NCBI GenBank assembly: GCA_964384205.1
Contig: CAYLKS010000032.1
Location: 1 to 34,651, forward strand
Reading direction: 5' to 3'
DNA from: CAYLKS01 sp964384205 [NCBI: uncultured bacterium]
Lineage (GTDB): Bacteria; JAGOEH01
DNA length: 34,651 nucleotides
The notes beneath the pieces were generated by a model that saw only the letters and a program-made list of their open reading frames with translations, made no database searches and was not told the DNA's origin. A program made the translations under genes and the position numbers. This document shows, piece by piece, positions 27,703-34,651 of the stretch. The stretch's first letter is position 1. Every line of letters starts with the position of its first letter.

Positions 27703-28707
27703 ATGAAAGTTTTGTTTTATAGTAGTAAGAAATGGGTATCTGATTTATTTACTGAATTAAAAAAAGAACTGATGCAATTTACTTTTTTAGAGCATAGATT
27801 ATCCATAGAAACCGCAAGTTTATCTAAAGGTTACGATGCGATTTGTATTTTTGTTAATGATCATGTTACAAAAGATGTTATAGAGATATTAAAAGAGAAT
27901 GGGGTTAAATTAATTGCATTAAGATGTGCTGGTTTTAACAATGTGGATATTAAGGCAGCAGAAGAACTTGGAATTGGTGTTGTTAGAGTACCAGCATATT
28001 CTCCTTATGCTGTAGCAGAGTTCGCAGTTGGTATGATATTAACTTTAAATAGGAAATATCATAGAGCGTTTAATAGGGTAAGAGAGAATAATTTTTCTAT
28101 TGATGGTTTGATGGGATTCGATATAAAAAATAAAGTAGTAGGAGTTATTGGTACCGGCAAGATAGGCAAGATATTTATTAATATTATGCGCGGATTTGAT
28201 ACTCATATTTTAGCATATGATAAACATCCTGATCGTTCTATAGAATCTCCAACTGTTGAATATGTTGATCTTGATGTTTTGTATTCAAAAAGTGATATTA
28301 TTTCTTTACATTGTCCTTTGAATTATGAAACATATCATCTTATTAATAAATATTCTATTGAGCAAATGAAAAAAGGAGTTATGATAATTAATACTAGTAG
28401 AGGAGCTTTAATTGATACGAATGCAGTAATTGATGGACTAAAGAGTGAGAAAATAGGTTTTTTAGGACTTGATGTTTATGAGGAAGAAGAAGATATTTTT
28501 TTTGAAGATTTATCCATGAAAATAATTCAGGATGATGTTTTTGCACGCCTTTTAACTTTTCCAAATGTTCTCATAACATCCCATCAGGCTTTTTTTACTA
28601 AGGAAGCTATTGAAAATATTGTCATCACTACAATTAAAAATATTGAAGATTATTTATTGAAAGGAGATAGTCCTAATTTAGTAACCTCGGAAAAATATTT
28701 TAAATAA
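27703..28707 (+). CDS. ldhA: D-lactate dehydrogenase (2-hydroxyacid dehydrogenase)
   Basis: NAD-dependent reduction of pyruvate to D-lactate in fermentation. The 334-aa protein matches E. coli LdhA block by block: LRCAGFNNVDIKAAEELGI, RVPAYSPYAVAEFAVGMILTLNRK, FSIDGLMGFDIKNKVVGVIGTGKIG, LGLDVYEEEEDIFFED and ITSHQAFFTKEA. The dinucleotide-binding GTGKIG is at 150-155. The catalytic residues are Arg233 (NTSRG), the Glu in the DVYEEEED loop (260-262) and His294 (SHQAF). Upstream lies AAAGGA, seven bases before the ATG. No convincing -35/-10 pair was found. With pta it suggests mixed-acid (acetate/lactate) metabolism, an inference. Confidence 0.93.
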   Translation: MKVLFYSSKKWVSDLFTELKKELMQFTFLEHRLSIETASLSKGYDAICIFVNDHVTKDVIEILKENGVKLIALRCAGFNNVDIKAAEELGIGVVRVPAYSPYAVAEFAVGMILTLNRKYHRAFNRVRENNFSIDGLMGFDIKNKVVGVIGTGKIGKIFINIMRGFDTHILAYDKHPDRSIESPTVEYVDLDVLYSKSDIISLHCPLNYETYHLINKYSIEQMKKGVMIINTSRGALIDTNAVIDGLKSEKIGFLGLDVYEEEEDIFFEDLSMKIIQDDVFARLLTFPNVLITSHQAFFTKEAIENIVITTIKNIEDYLLKGDSPNLVTSEKYFK

Positions 28708-28835
28708 TTGTATTTTAATGAGATAATTGATTTATATTAAATTGATTATTCACAGTATTTTATCTTAATATCTTTTTGCCATATATTGCCAACTTATAAA
28801 TCAAATTTATTTTTTATTATATAGAAAATTTTTTG

Positions 28836-28860
28836 AAGTATCATATTTTGTATCATACTT
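28836..28860. repeat. Imperfect palindrome upstream of hflK
   Basis: AAGTAT at 28836-28841 mirrors ATACTT at 28855-28860. Inside, GTATCATA occurs twice as a direct repeat 12 bp apart (28838 and 28850). It ends 19 bp before the hflK -35 box, a plausible place for a regulator. The rest of the 230-bp gap (28708-28939) is AT-rich without a gene. Confidence 0.4.
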
Positions 28861-28879
28861 TAATAAAATAATAAAATGC

Positions 28880-28907
28880 TTGACTATTTTTTTATAGAAG
28901 TTATATT
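28880..28907 (+). promoter_or_regulatory. hflK-hflC promoter
   Basis: TTGACT (28880-28885), a 16-bp spacer and TATATT (28902-28907). The leader then contains AAGGAGG (28926-28932). Confidence 0.65.
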
Positions 28908-28939
28908 AATATAAATAAACTCAAGAAGGAGGACATTTG

Positions 28940-29923
28940 ATGAATTTAGATGGTAATTTTAAAGGTAAGAAAATAAAGTTTAATTTTGGTTCTAAAATGA
29001 TTTCGATAGTTTTTGGAATTATAGTAATTATTTGGTTGATCTCAGGTTTTTATATTGTAAGTCCTGATGAACAAGGGGTTGTTTTAAGATTTGGAAAATA
29101 TGTTTCAACAACAAATCCAGGACCTCATTTTCATATTCCTTATCCTTTTGAAACGGTTTATACACCAAAGGTTACTGAAGTAAAAAGGCTTGAGGTTGGT
29201 TTTAGAATGATTTCTCCTGGACCGCCTGCAAGGTATATTGATGTACCGAAGGAAGCATTTATGTTAACTGGTGATGAGAATATTGTTGGGATTGATTTTA
29301 TTGTCCAGTATAAAATCAGATCAGCAAAGGATTATTTATTTAATGTAAAAGATGTTGAGGGTACATTACGAGATATAGCAGAAGCTTCTATGAGGGCAGT
29401 AATTGGTACACATCATATTGATGAAGTATTAACATCAGGTAAATTTATAATTCAAAAAGAAACAAAAGAGATGATGCAGGAAATAAGTGACCTTTATAAC
29501 ATGGGTGTTTTGATTTTAAATGTTCAATTACAAGATGTTCAACCACCTGATGAAGTTATTGCCGCTTTTAAAGATGTGGCAAGTGCAAGAGAGGATAAAA
29601 GTAAATTGATTAATCAAGCAGAAGGTTATAGAAATGATATTATTCCTAAAGCTAGAGGATTAGCTGAAAAGATAATAAAAGAAGCAGAGGCTTATAGGGA
29701 ACAAAGGATAAAAAGAGCAACCGGTGAGACATCAAGATTTTTAGAAATATTAAAAGAATATAATAAAGCTCCAGAAATAACACGTAAGAGGCTTTATATT
29801 GAGACAATGGAAGATATCTTACCAAAAATTAAAAAATATATTATTGATTCTGATAAAAAGAGTAATTTATTGAATATACTACAATTGGATAATACCAAAA
29901 CTATAAAGAATAAAGGAGAATAG
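28940..29923 (+). CDS. hflK: HflK, SPFH/prohibitin-family membrane protein
   Basis: Partner of HflC in a large inner-membrane SPFH complex that surrounds and modulates the FtsH protease. A short cytoplasmic leader precedes one membrane helix (about 20-38), followed by YIVSPDEQGVVLRFGKYV and PGPHFHIPYPFETV, diagnostic of HflK. The SPFH domain continues to about 210 (LNVQLQDVQPPDEVIAAFKDVASAREDK), then an Ala/Glu/Arg-rich coiled coil. A TTG codon three bases earlier could also open the frame, but ATG at 28940 lies seven bases after AAGGAGG and is preferred (327 aa). hflC starts three bases after the stop. Confidence 0.94.
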   Translation: MNLDGNFKGKKIKFNFGSKMISIVFGIIVIIWLISGFYIVSPDEQGVVLRFGKYVSTTNPGPHFHIPYPFETVYTPKVTEVKRLEVGFRMISPGPPARYIDVPKEAFMLTGDENIVGIDFIVQYKIRSAKDYLFNVKDVEGTLRDIAEASMRAVIGTHHIDEVLTSGKFIIQKETKEMMQEISDLYNMGVLILNVQLQDVQPPDEVIAAFKDVASAREDKSKLINQAEGYRNDIIPKARGLAEKIIKEAEAYREQRIKRATGETSRFLEILKEYNKAPEITRKRLYIETMEDILPKIKKYIIDSDKKSNLLNILQLDNTKTIKNKGE

Positions 29924-29926
29924 ATT

Positions 29927-30781
29927 ATGAAAATATTAATGATAGTAATAGGGGCAATTATTTTTTTACAAATTTTCTTTTCTCCATTTTTTACTGTTAC
30001 AGAGACTCAACAAGCTATTATACTACAGCTTGGGAAGCCCGTAAGGACAATAGATAATGCTGGACTTCATTTTAAATTACCCGCACCAATTCAAAATGTT
30101 CATTTTTTTGAAAAAAGAATATTAGAATATGATTCGGCCCCAACTGAAATTATTACAAAAGATAAAAAGACAATGATTATAGATAATTTTGCAAGATGGA
30201 GGATAGAGGATCCATTAAAATTTTATACGACTGTTAAGAATATCCATGGAGCGCAAGCCAGATTGGATGATATAGTATATTCTGAGCTTAGAGTTTCTTT
30301 AGGTAAACATAATCTTGATGAAATATTATCAAAAAAACGTAATGATATAATGAATGAAGTTACTATTAATTGTAAAAAGACAGCAGAAGGATATGGTATT
30401 GATATATTAGATGTTAGAATCAAAAGAGCAGATCTTCCAAAAGAGAATGAGCAGTCTGTTTTTGAGCGGATGAGAGCAGAAAGAATGAGAAAAGCAAATA
30501 AGTATAGATCTGAGGGTGAAGAAGAATCAATGAAAATAAAAGCAGCAGCTGATAAAGAAAGGACAATTATTTTAGCAGAAGCAAGAGCTAAAGCAGAACA
30601 AATTAGAGGTGAAGGCGATGCTATTGCAACAAAGATTTTTGCTGATGCTTTTAGTAAAAATCCAGAATTTTTTCAATTATTAAAAACTCTTGATGCTTAT
30701 AAGGCAACCATTGATTCTAATAGTGTTTTAATATTACCGATTGAAAAAAATGAGTTTTTTAAATATATTAAAAAACCATAG
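29927..30781 (+). CDS. hflC: HflC, SPFH/prohibitin-family membrane protein
   Basis: A 284-aa partner of HflK. An N-terminal membrane helix (about 1-20) is followed by the SPFH domain: VTETQQAIILQLGKPVRTIDNAGLHFKLP, then LEYDSAPTEIITKDKKTMIIDNFARWRI. The HflC signature is DILDVRIKRADLPKENEQSVFERMRAER. The C-terminal coiled coil (AAADKERTIILAEARAKAEQIRGEGDA) leads to the usual FFQLLKTLDAYKATIDSN. It is the second gene of the hflKC operon and is followed directly by a strong palindromic terminator. Confidence 0.95.
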   Translation: MKILMIVIGAIIFLQIFFSPFFTVTETQQAIILQLGKPVRTIDNAGLHFKLPAPIQNVHFFEKRILEYDSAPTEIITKDKKTMIIDNFARWRIEDPLKFYTTVKNIHGAQARLDDIVYSELRVSLGKHNLDEILSKKRNDIMNEVTINCKKTAEGYGIDILDVRIKRADLPKENEQSVFERMRAERMRKANKYRSEGEEESMKIKAAADKERTIILAEARAKAEQIRGEGDAIATKIFADAFSKNPEFFQLLKTLDAYKATIDSNSVLILPIEKNEFFKYIKKP

Positions 30782-30825
30782 AAATCAAAAAAGGGACTTT
30801 CTTAAGAAAGTCCCTTTTTTGATTT
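30782..30825. terminator. Bidirectional terminator between hflC and slyD
   Basis: A perfect 44-bp palindrome centred on CTTAAG (30801-30806), with arms including AAAAAAGGGACTTT and its complement. It gives a G/C-containing hairpin flanked by A-runs and T-runs, so it can terminate both convergent transcripts. The arms extend further as AAATC/GATTT. It begins right after the hflC stop. Confidence 0.92.
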
Positions 30826-30840
30826 AATTTTCTTAATTTA

Positions 30841-31269
30841 TTATTGCATAATTTCAACTAATTCTATTTCAAAAGTTAAATCTTTTCCTGCGAGAGGGTG
30901 ATTTGCATCAACTTTGAATTGAGTTTCTCCTACTTCAATAACTTCTACATTAAATATATGTCCGTGATTATCCTGTAATTGAAGAATATCTCCTAAATGA
31001 ATTTCCATATTTTCCGGTAATTGATCTTTATTAAAATCAGCAACTAAATCATCATTATATTCGCCATATCCCTGATCAGGCGTTAAAGTGATAGTTTTTT
31101 TATCTCCTTCTTCCATACCAATAATTGCTTGCTCAAAAGCAGGTAAAAATTTCCCTTCTCCTATAGTAAGTTCTAATGGGGATTTATTCTGAGAAGTATC
31201 AAATATTTCTCCATTTGAAAACTTACCTGTGTAATGTACTTTTACAGTGTCACCTGTTTGTGCGTGCAT
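30841..31269 (-). CDS. SlyD-like FKBP-type peptidyl-prolyl isomerase
   Basis: A 142-aa cytoplasmic folding helper combining prolyl isomerase and chaperone domains. It begins GDTVKVHYTGKFSNGEIFDTS, then LTIGEGKFLPAFEQAIIGMEEGDKKTITLTPDQGYGEY, the FKBP half. The inserted IF chaperone domain (about 70-125) follows, then NHPLAGKDLTFEIELVEI. The metal-binding His/Cys-rich tail of E. coli SlyD is missing, as in many short SlyD proteins. GGAG eight to nine bases upstream supports the start. A second promoter (TTGACT) lies in the 5' gap, in addition to that of the RNA candidate. It probably ends at the shared palindrome. Confidence 0.9.
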   Translation of the reverse strand: MHAQTGDTVKVHYTGKFSNGEIFDTSQNKSPLELTIGEGKFLPAFEQAIIGMEEGDKKTITLTPDQGYGEYNDDLVADFNKDQLPENMEIHLGDILQLQDNHGHIFNVEVIEVGETQFKVDANHPLAGKDLTFEIELVEIMQ

Positions 31270-31305
31270 AAAATCTCCTTTAAAAATAGTTTAACGTTCA
31301 AGTTT

Positions 31306-31334
31306 AAGTTATTAATAAAATGAAATTAAGTCAA
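31306..31334 (-). promoter_or_regulatory. Probable slyD promoter
   Basis: Minus-strand TTGACT (31334-31329), a 17-bp spacer and TAACTT (31311-31306). The expected leader is about 30 nt and includes the GGAG of slyD. The -10 box is weak. Confidence 0.45.
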
Positions 31335-31380
31335 TAGTTAAATAATATTTTTTTATTAAAATTTATATTTATATAAACAC

Positions 31381-31451
31381 TTCAAAATAACAAATCGGAT
31401 AACCGAGCAAGAATTTAAGGGAAGTCAGAACCCGGCTACCTAATTCTTCCA
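31381..31451 (-). ncRNA. Candidate small structured RNA or slyD leader element
   Basis: A G+C-rich island in otherwise very AT-rich DNA. Reading the minus strand, GGAAG (31450-31446) can pair with CTTCC (31424-31420). Alternatively AAGAATT (31448-31442) pairs with AATTCTT (31415-31409). AGCCGGG can pair with CTCGGTT, or the latter can form a TCGG-TTAT-CCGA hairpin (31406-31395) followed by a T-rich stretch. The predicted start from the TTGACA promoter coincides with the first paired bases. No known riboswitch or RNA class was recognised; a GGTAGCCGGGTT stretch recalls the 3' part of GEMM-I c-di-GMP aptamers, but the rest is absent. Confidence 0.35.
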
Positions 31452-31457
31452 ATTAAA

Positions 31458-31486
31458 AAAGTAATATTAAAAATTATCTTTGTCAA
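31458..31486 (-). promoter_or_regulatory. Promoter of the candidate RNA / distal slyD promoter
   Basis: Minus-strand perfect TTGACA (31486-31481), a 17-bp spacer and TACTTT (31463-31458). It sits immediately after the stop codon of the GH39-like gene and points at the structured island. Confidence 0.5.
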
Positions 31487-31487
31487 G

Positions 31488-33218
31488 TTATTTTATTATT
31501 GTGAATTTTTTGGTAATGGTTTTGTTTTTAAAGTAAATTTTGATGAAATAAATACCTGATTTGATGTTTGTTGATTTTATTGTGTATGAATTTTTACCAT
31601 TATGTATTAATTTGTAATTTTTTATTTTTTGACCTGTAATATTAAAAATTTCCAATTTTATTATTGACATATTGCTTTTTATATTAAAACTGGAATTTTT
31701 AATAACGGGATTGGGGAATATTGAGACAGTATTATCATTAATTATGTTATTTTCATCTACGGATGTTTTTGCCATCTTTTCAAGACGTAGAAATAATACG
31801 GAAGGAGCGGGCATATTCTTTATCGATAAGTTAATGTCTTTATTTCCTTTTATATAGGTAATTTTTTGAGTGAAACTATCTTTAGGTGCTTTGATTATGT
31901 TTTGAATTATTTTTATTGAATCTGTTTTCTCCCAAGGTAGGTTTGTAATTTGAATGTTGTAATCTTTATTTATACTGTTATAATTGGATATAAGGATATA
32001 TAATTTGTCAGCTTTCTGGGATTTTGAAGCAAAGCTTACAAAATTAGTAGTGTCTATTGAAAGCAATTCGGTTTCGACTACTTCATTTCCTGTTGTTTTC
32101 AAGCGGATTTGAGTGTTTTGTGTAATTAATCCGAAACATTTTAGAGCAAGGGCGCCCCATTTAAATATTTTTTTAGGATTTTTCATGTCAGCAGTGAGAA
32201 AGAATGTGTATCCTGCAAACCAGAATAATTTATCCAAATCCGATTCTTGAGCGGTAGTTAGAATGGAAGCATAATAAGCGGCGCCTTTTGCACTATTAAT
32301 AAAGTCCTCGAGACCGTTATCCAAATTGTTGTTTATTTCGTCAACTATGTTTTCTGTATTTACAAACCCGTTGGTATCCAAAATAGTTCGTATTTTTTTT
32401 GCAAGCTGTTTTATATTATAAGGATTTTTTAAACCGTAAATATGCCATGAGTAGAAATCTAATCCTATATTATTTTTTCTTAAAAATTTTATAAATTCTT
32501 CTCTATATGATGGTTGCATACCTAATGTAGTAACAGGGTATGCCCCGGGAGCTCCTACTTTTAATGTGGGATCAAATTTTTTTATGGAATCATATACAGC
32601 TTTGTACATATTGTAGTAATTTACAGGGGTATCACGCCAAAAAGTTTTATTACCGGGTTCGTTCCATACTTCCCAGTAAGTTATTCTCTTATTCATACCA
32701 TTGCCCCAGTCGCTATTTATATGCATTACAGTATGTTTACATAAAGAAGCAAATTTTGTAAAATTTTTACCATCAGGGTCAAGAGGTGCTTTCAGCAATA
32801 TTTCTATTTCATCCGGATTTGGAGTCCATGCAGGTCCGAATCTGAAAAGTACTTCCAAACCTGTGTTAAATATTATTGTAAGTAACGAATCCACACGACG
32901 CCAATGATAATTATTTGTATTTGTAGGATCAAAATCCTCATTTCTTTGCGTATATTTTTGTTCGGTAGAATCGTAAATAAAAAAATCAGTATATGTATAA
33001 TAATCAAAAATATCACAGCTTGTATGGGCTCTAACTATGTTTAACCCAATTTCTTTATAGTAATCCTGGAATTTTTCCACATTAAAATCATCGCACATAC
33101 CCATTAAGTCTTTAACAGGTCCGATTTCATTGTTAAAATCGATTGTAATATTTTTCTGCGCATAACCTGCAGATAATAAAATTATCAATGCCAAAAAAGT
33201 TTTAATGTAGCTATACAT
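31488..33218 (-). CDS. Secreted GH39-like glycoside hydrolase with T9SS sorting domain
   Basis: A 576-aa exported protein. Signal peptide about 1-20 (FLALIILLSAGYA), then a TIM-barrel of the clan GH-A type resembling family 39 (beta-xylosidase / iduronidase). Evidence: GLNIVRAHTSC, LEVLFRFGPAWTP, and the acid/base motif YWEVWNEPGN with Glu187, followed by VGAPGAYP and LDFYSWHIYG. Glu294 in VDEIN is the likely nucleophile. A beta-sandwich region (about 370-480) follows, and the last ~85 residues form a type-A T9SS sorting domain (VSIFPNPVIKNSSFNI, GQKIKN, SGIYFIKIYFKN). The substrate is unknown; polysaccharide side chains are likely for this family. GGAGG and a TTGACT promoter precede the ATG. 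Codons look somewhat richer in C/G endings than neighbouring genes, a weak hint of transfer. Confidence 0.85.
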   Translation of the reverse strand: MYSYIKTFLALIILLSAGYAQKNITIDFNNEIGPVKDLMGMCDDFNVEKFQDYYKEIGLNIVRAHTSCDIFDYYTYTDFFIYDSTEQKYTQRNEDFDPTNTNNYHWRRVDSLLTIIFNTGLEVLFRFGPAWTPNPDEIEILLKAPLDPDGKNFTKFASLCKHTVMHINSDWGNGMNKRITYWEVWNEPGNKTFWRDTPVNYYNMYKAVYDSIKKFDPTLKVGAPGAYPVTTLGMQPSYREEFIKFLRKNNIGLDFYSWHIYGLKNPYNIKQLAKKIRTILDTNGFVNTENIVDEINNNLDNGLEDFINSAKGAAYYASILTTAQESDLDKLFWFAGYTFFLTADMKNPKKIFKWGALALKCFGLITQNTQIRLKTTGNEVVETELLSIDTTNFVSFASKSQKADKLYILISNYNSINKDYNIQITNLPWEKTDSIKIIQNIIKAPKDSFTQKITYIKGNKDINLSIKNMPAPSVLFLRLEKMAKTSVDENNIINDNTVSIFPNPVIKNSSFNIKSNMSIIKLEIFNITGQKIKNYKLIHNGKNSYTIKSTNIKSGIYFIKIYFKNKTITKKFTIIK

Positions 33219-33240
33219 AGCTTCCTCCTTCCTTTATTTT

Positions 33241-33269
33241 AATATACAATTAAAATTATTAATAGTCAA
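33241..33269 (-). promoter_or_regulatory. Promoter of the GH39-like gene
   Basis: Minus-strand TTGACT (33269-33264), a 17-bp spacer and TATATT (33246-33241). The leader of about 15-20 nt holds the AAGGAGG-type ribosome binding site just before the ATG at 33218. Confidence 0.7.
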
Positions 33270-33435
33270 ATTATTAGATTTCCCCTATCATTTTTTATGT
33301 ATTAGTCTTTTATATAATGTTTATAGTTATTTGCATGAGATGAAGTTGTTAAAATTTATGTTTTAAAACGACTTATATACATAAATATATTTACAATGAG
33401 TGATGTGTTTTTGTATTGAATATAAGGATCAAAAT

Positions 33436-33610
33436 GTGCCATTTAATATAAGTTTTCGAAGAAGGATTAAAAAAGTCAGTTTAAAGAAAGGCCTATAAAG
33501 TCATACTTTATGGTTTATATAAGCATATTGATAAACGTTTTGAGACAGTTTATAAGAGATTTGAGGAAATAAATAAAAGATCTAATATATTAAAATTAGA
33601 AGAGCAGTAA
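33436..33610 (+). pseudogene. Possible frameshifted small coiled-coil gene
   Basis: A GTG (33436) seven bases after AAGGA opens a 20-codon basic peptide (PFNISFRRRIKKVSLKKG). The +1 frame, open from 33485, continues as RKAYKVILYGLYKHIDKRF and on to EEQ-stop at 33608-33610, including two KRFE-like heptads (DKRFE, YKRFE). Joined by one frameshift these would make a ~58-residue protein with a coiled-coil end. It could also be chance in AT-rich DNA. Confidence 0.25.
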
Positions 33611-33773
33611 TGGACTTAACAGTAGCAGTGATTAATTTATTATAGATATAATTTTAGTTTTAGGGGAAATTATTTCGCATGGATATATACCTCAAAAAAT
33701 ATTTAAAAATAACTATTAAATCTTCTTGCTTTTCTGAAAAAACTTTTTATCTTTTATTTAAAATGGAGGTATT

Positions 33774-34651
33774 ATGAATCTAAATCCAGAAGTATATATC
33801 CATGGCGGAACACAAAAGTCTTATTATAATGAAAATGAGGTAACAAACTATAATTGCCCATATTGTAATACATATAATGTGGAACCTATTTATAAAGAGA
33901 GAGGAAATTTAATTATTGGTAGATGTAAAAAATGTGGCTTGATATATACTTCTACTGGAACAAAGGAACCTGAAAAAATTTATTGGGGCAATTCAGATCT
34001 TTATTTTGAAGAGGGTAGATTGATCTTTTTGGGTAAAGCTAATCATCATAGGGATAAAAATTATTTACATGATTTAAAAATATTGCAAAGATATAAACCT
34101 AATGGTAAATTTTTAGATATTGGTACAAATATGGGATTTTTTTTAAGACATGCAAAAAATATGGGGTGGGATGTATTAGGTATTGAACCATCTCCTGGTT
34201 TATCAAAATTAGGACAAAAATATTTTAATTTAAATATTATAAATGATTTCTTTGAAAATGTTAATTTACCTGATAATACATTTGATATTATTACAATGAC
34301 AGATGTTTTTGAGCATATAAGAAATCCAAAAGAAATATTACAAAAAGCAAAATCTCTTTTAAAACAAGATGGTATAATTTTTATAAAAGTACCTAATGTA
34401 AATTTTAATTTATTGAAATTAAGTGTATTGAAAAAATTAAAAAAAGAATCTGCTTATGATATATTTGACTCCTATGAACATGTAGTTCATTATAATCTTC
34501 ATACTCTTGAGAAAATGTTATCCTCAAGTGGATTTAAAATTATCAAAAAATTGATAGATCCCCCTGTACAGATTCCTGTATGGCATTTTTATGTTGGACA
34601 TTATTATTTATATGATACACCTTTTTGTCTTGATATTAAACATTATACATT
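33774..34651 (+). CDS. Zinc-ribbon class I SAM methyltransferase (3' end off window)
   Basis: At least 292 codons open to the window edge. The N-terminal zinc ribbon has CPYC (C28, C31) and CKKCG (C51, C54). A class I methyltransferase domain follows, with motif I FLDIGTNMGFF (113-123), acidic E138 in GIEPSPG, DVFEHIRNP (177-185) and the post-motif LLKQDGIIFIKVPN. This Methyltransf_23-type architecture with an N-terminal zinc finger is common in surface-polysaccharide and secondary-metabolite clusters. The acceptor is unknown, and C-methylation of a nucleotide sugar is only one possibility. ATGGAGG five bases before the ATG is the ribosome binding site. The neighbourhood to the right, not visible, would decide the role. 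Confidence 0.85.
   Translation, partial: MNLNPEVYIHGGTQKSYYNENEVTNYNCPYCNTYNVEPIYKERGNLIIGRCKKCGLIYTSTGTKEPEKIYWGNSDLYFEEGRLIFLGKANHHRDKNYLHDLKILQRYKPNGKFLDIGTNMGFFLRHAKNMGWDVLGIEPSPGLSKLGQKYFNLNIINDFFENVNLPDNTFDIITMTDVFEHIRNPKEILQKAKSLLKQDGIIFIKVPNVNFNLLKLSVLKKLKKESAYDIFDSYEHVVHYNLHTLEKMLSSSGFKIIKKLIDPPVQIPVWHFYVGHYYLYDTPFCLDIKHYT

Larger units (their letters stand above)
33219..33773. other. Long intergenic region
   Basis: About 555 bp without a complete convincing gene. It contains the leftward promoter of the GH39-like gene (33241-33269), a possible broken small gene (33436-33610), an isolated TATAAT at 33647-33652 without a matching -35 box, and ATGGAGG (33763-33769), the ribosome binding site of the methyltransferase gene. 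No tRNA, insertion sequence or large repeat is visible. Confidence 0.6.

Noticed and set aside
31405-31450. Cobalamin riboswitch on the plus strand (GGGAA...CCCGGCTACC)
   Set aside because: The GGTG-AA core and the kissing loops are missing, the element is far too short, and no downstream plus-strand gene follows.
31381-31451. GEMM-I c-di-GMP riboswitch near slyD
   Set aside because: Only a GGTAGCCGGGTT stretch is shared; the GGGCAAACC and GGGACGCAAAGCC parts needed for the aptamer are absent on both strands.
33679-33777. 32-codon ORF overlapping the methyltransferase start by ATGA
   Set aside because: Poor spacing to its only purine-rich site, low-complexity composition, and it contains the methyltransferase ribosome binding site; probably chance.

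Overview
The window is a chromosomal segment of a very AT-rich, Gram-negative-type bacterium. Three things point to the Fibrobacteres-Chlorobi-Bacteroidetes (FCB) superphylum or a related candidate phylum. It encodes the giant type IX secretion (T9SS) translocon protein SprA. Two secreted enzymes (a subtilisin-like protease and a GH39-like glycosidase) carry C-terminal T9SS sorting domains. Porin-like and SprA beta-barrels end in phenylalanine. However, almost every gene has a strong GGAG-type ribosome binding site, and many transcription units have a classical TTGACA / TATAAT-like promoter. Textbook Bacteroidota use a different promoter consensus and rarely use Shine-Dalgarno sites, so a Cloacimonadota-, Delongbacteria- or Marinimicrobia-like lineage seems more likely. 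The phylum cannot be fixed from the sequence alone.

Layout. 1-4114: uridine phosphorylase, translationally coupled to a multi-receiver diguanylate cyclase; a DMT/EamA transporter converges on them and overlaps by 38 bp. 4173-5171: phosphotransacetylase (minus). 5398-14601: secreted S8 protease, an AlaX-type alanyl-tRNA editing hydrolase and SprA (plus). 14607-17866: UvrD/PcrA-type helicase coupled behind the RseP site-2 protease (minus). 18105-21331: a small exported TPR-like protein coupled to a CHASE2 adenylate cyclase (minus). 21557-26082: a tight plus-strand operon of ProRS, a chemoreceptor, ThyX and a SPOR-domain protein. 26157-26416: tRNA-Gly, tRNA-Cys and tRNA-Leu behind a near-consensus promoter. 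26507-30781: porin, D-lactate dehydrogenase and the hflK-hflC pair. 30841-33218 (minus): SlyD-like FKBP and the GH39-like T9SS cargo, with a possible small structured RNA between them. 33219-33773 is largely non-coding with a possible broken small gene. A zinc-ribbon methyltransferase runs off the right edge.

Most genes are housekeeping: nucleotide salvage and synthesis, tRNA charging and editing, envelope proteolysis, acetate/lactate fermentation enzymes, and second-messenger signalling by c-di-GMP and cAMP. The most notable non-gene signals are: (i) the sprA leader, where a strong ribosome binding site lies about 80 nt upstream of the start with competing inverted repeats between; (ii) a G+C-rich structured island with its own TTGACA box upstream of slyD; (iii) promoter positions showing that the starts of rseP and the TPR protein lie downstream of the longest-ORF starts; and (iv) a perfect 44-bp palindromic bidirectional terminator after hflC. 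No mobile element, CRISPR array or obviously new multi-gene system was seen.
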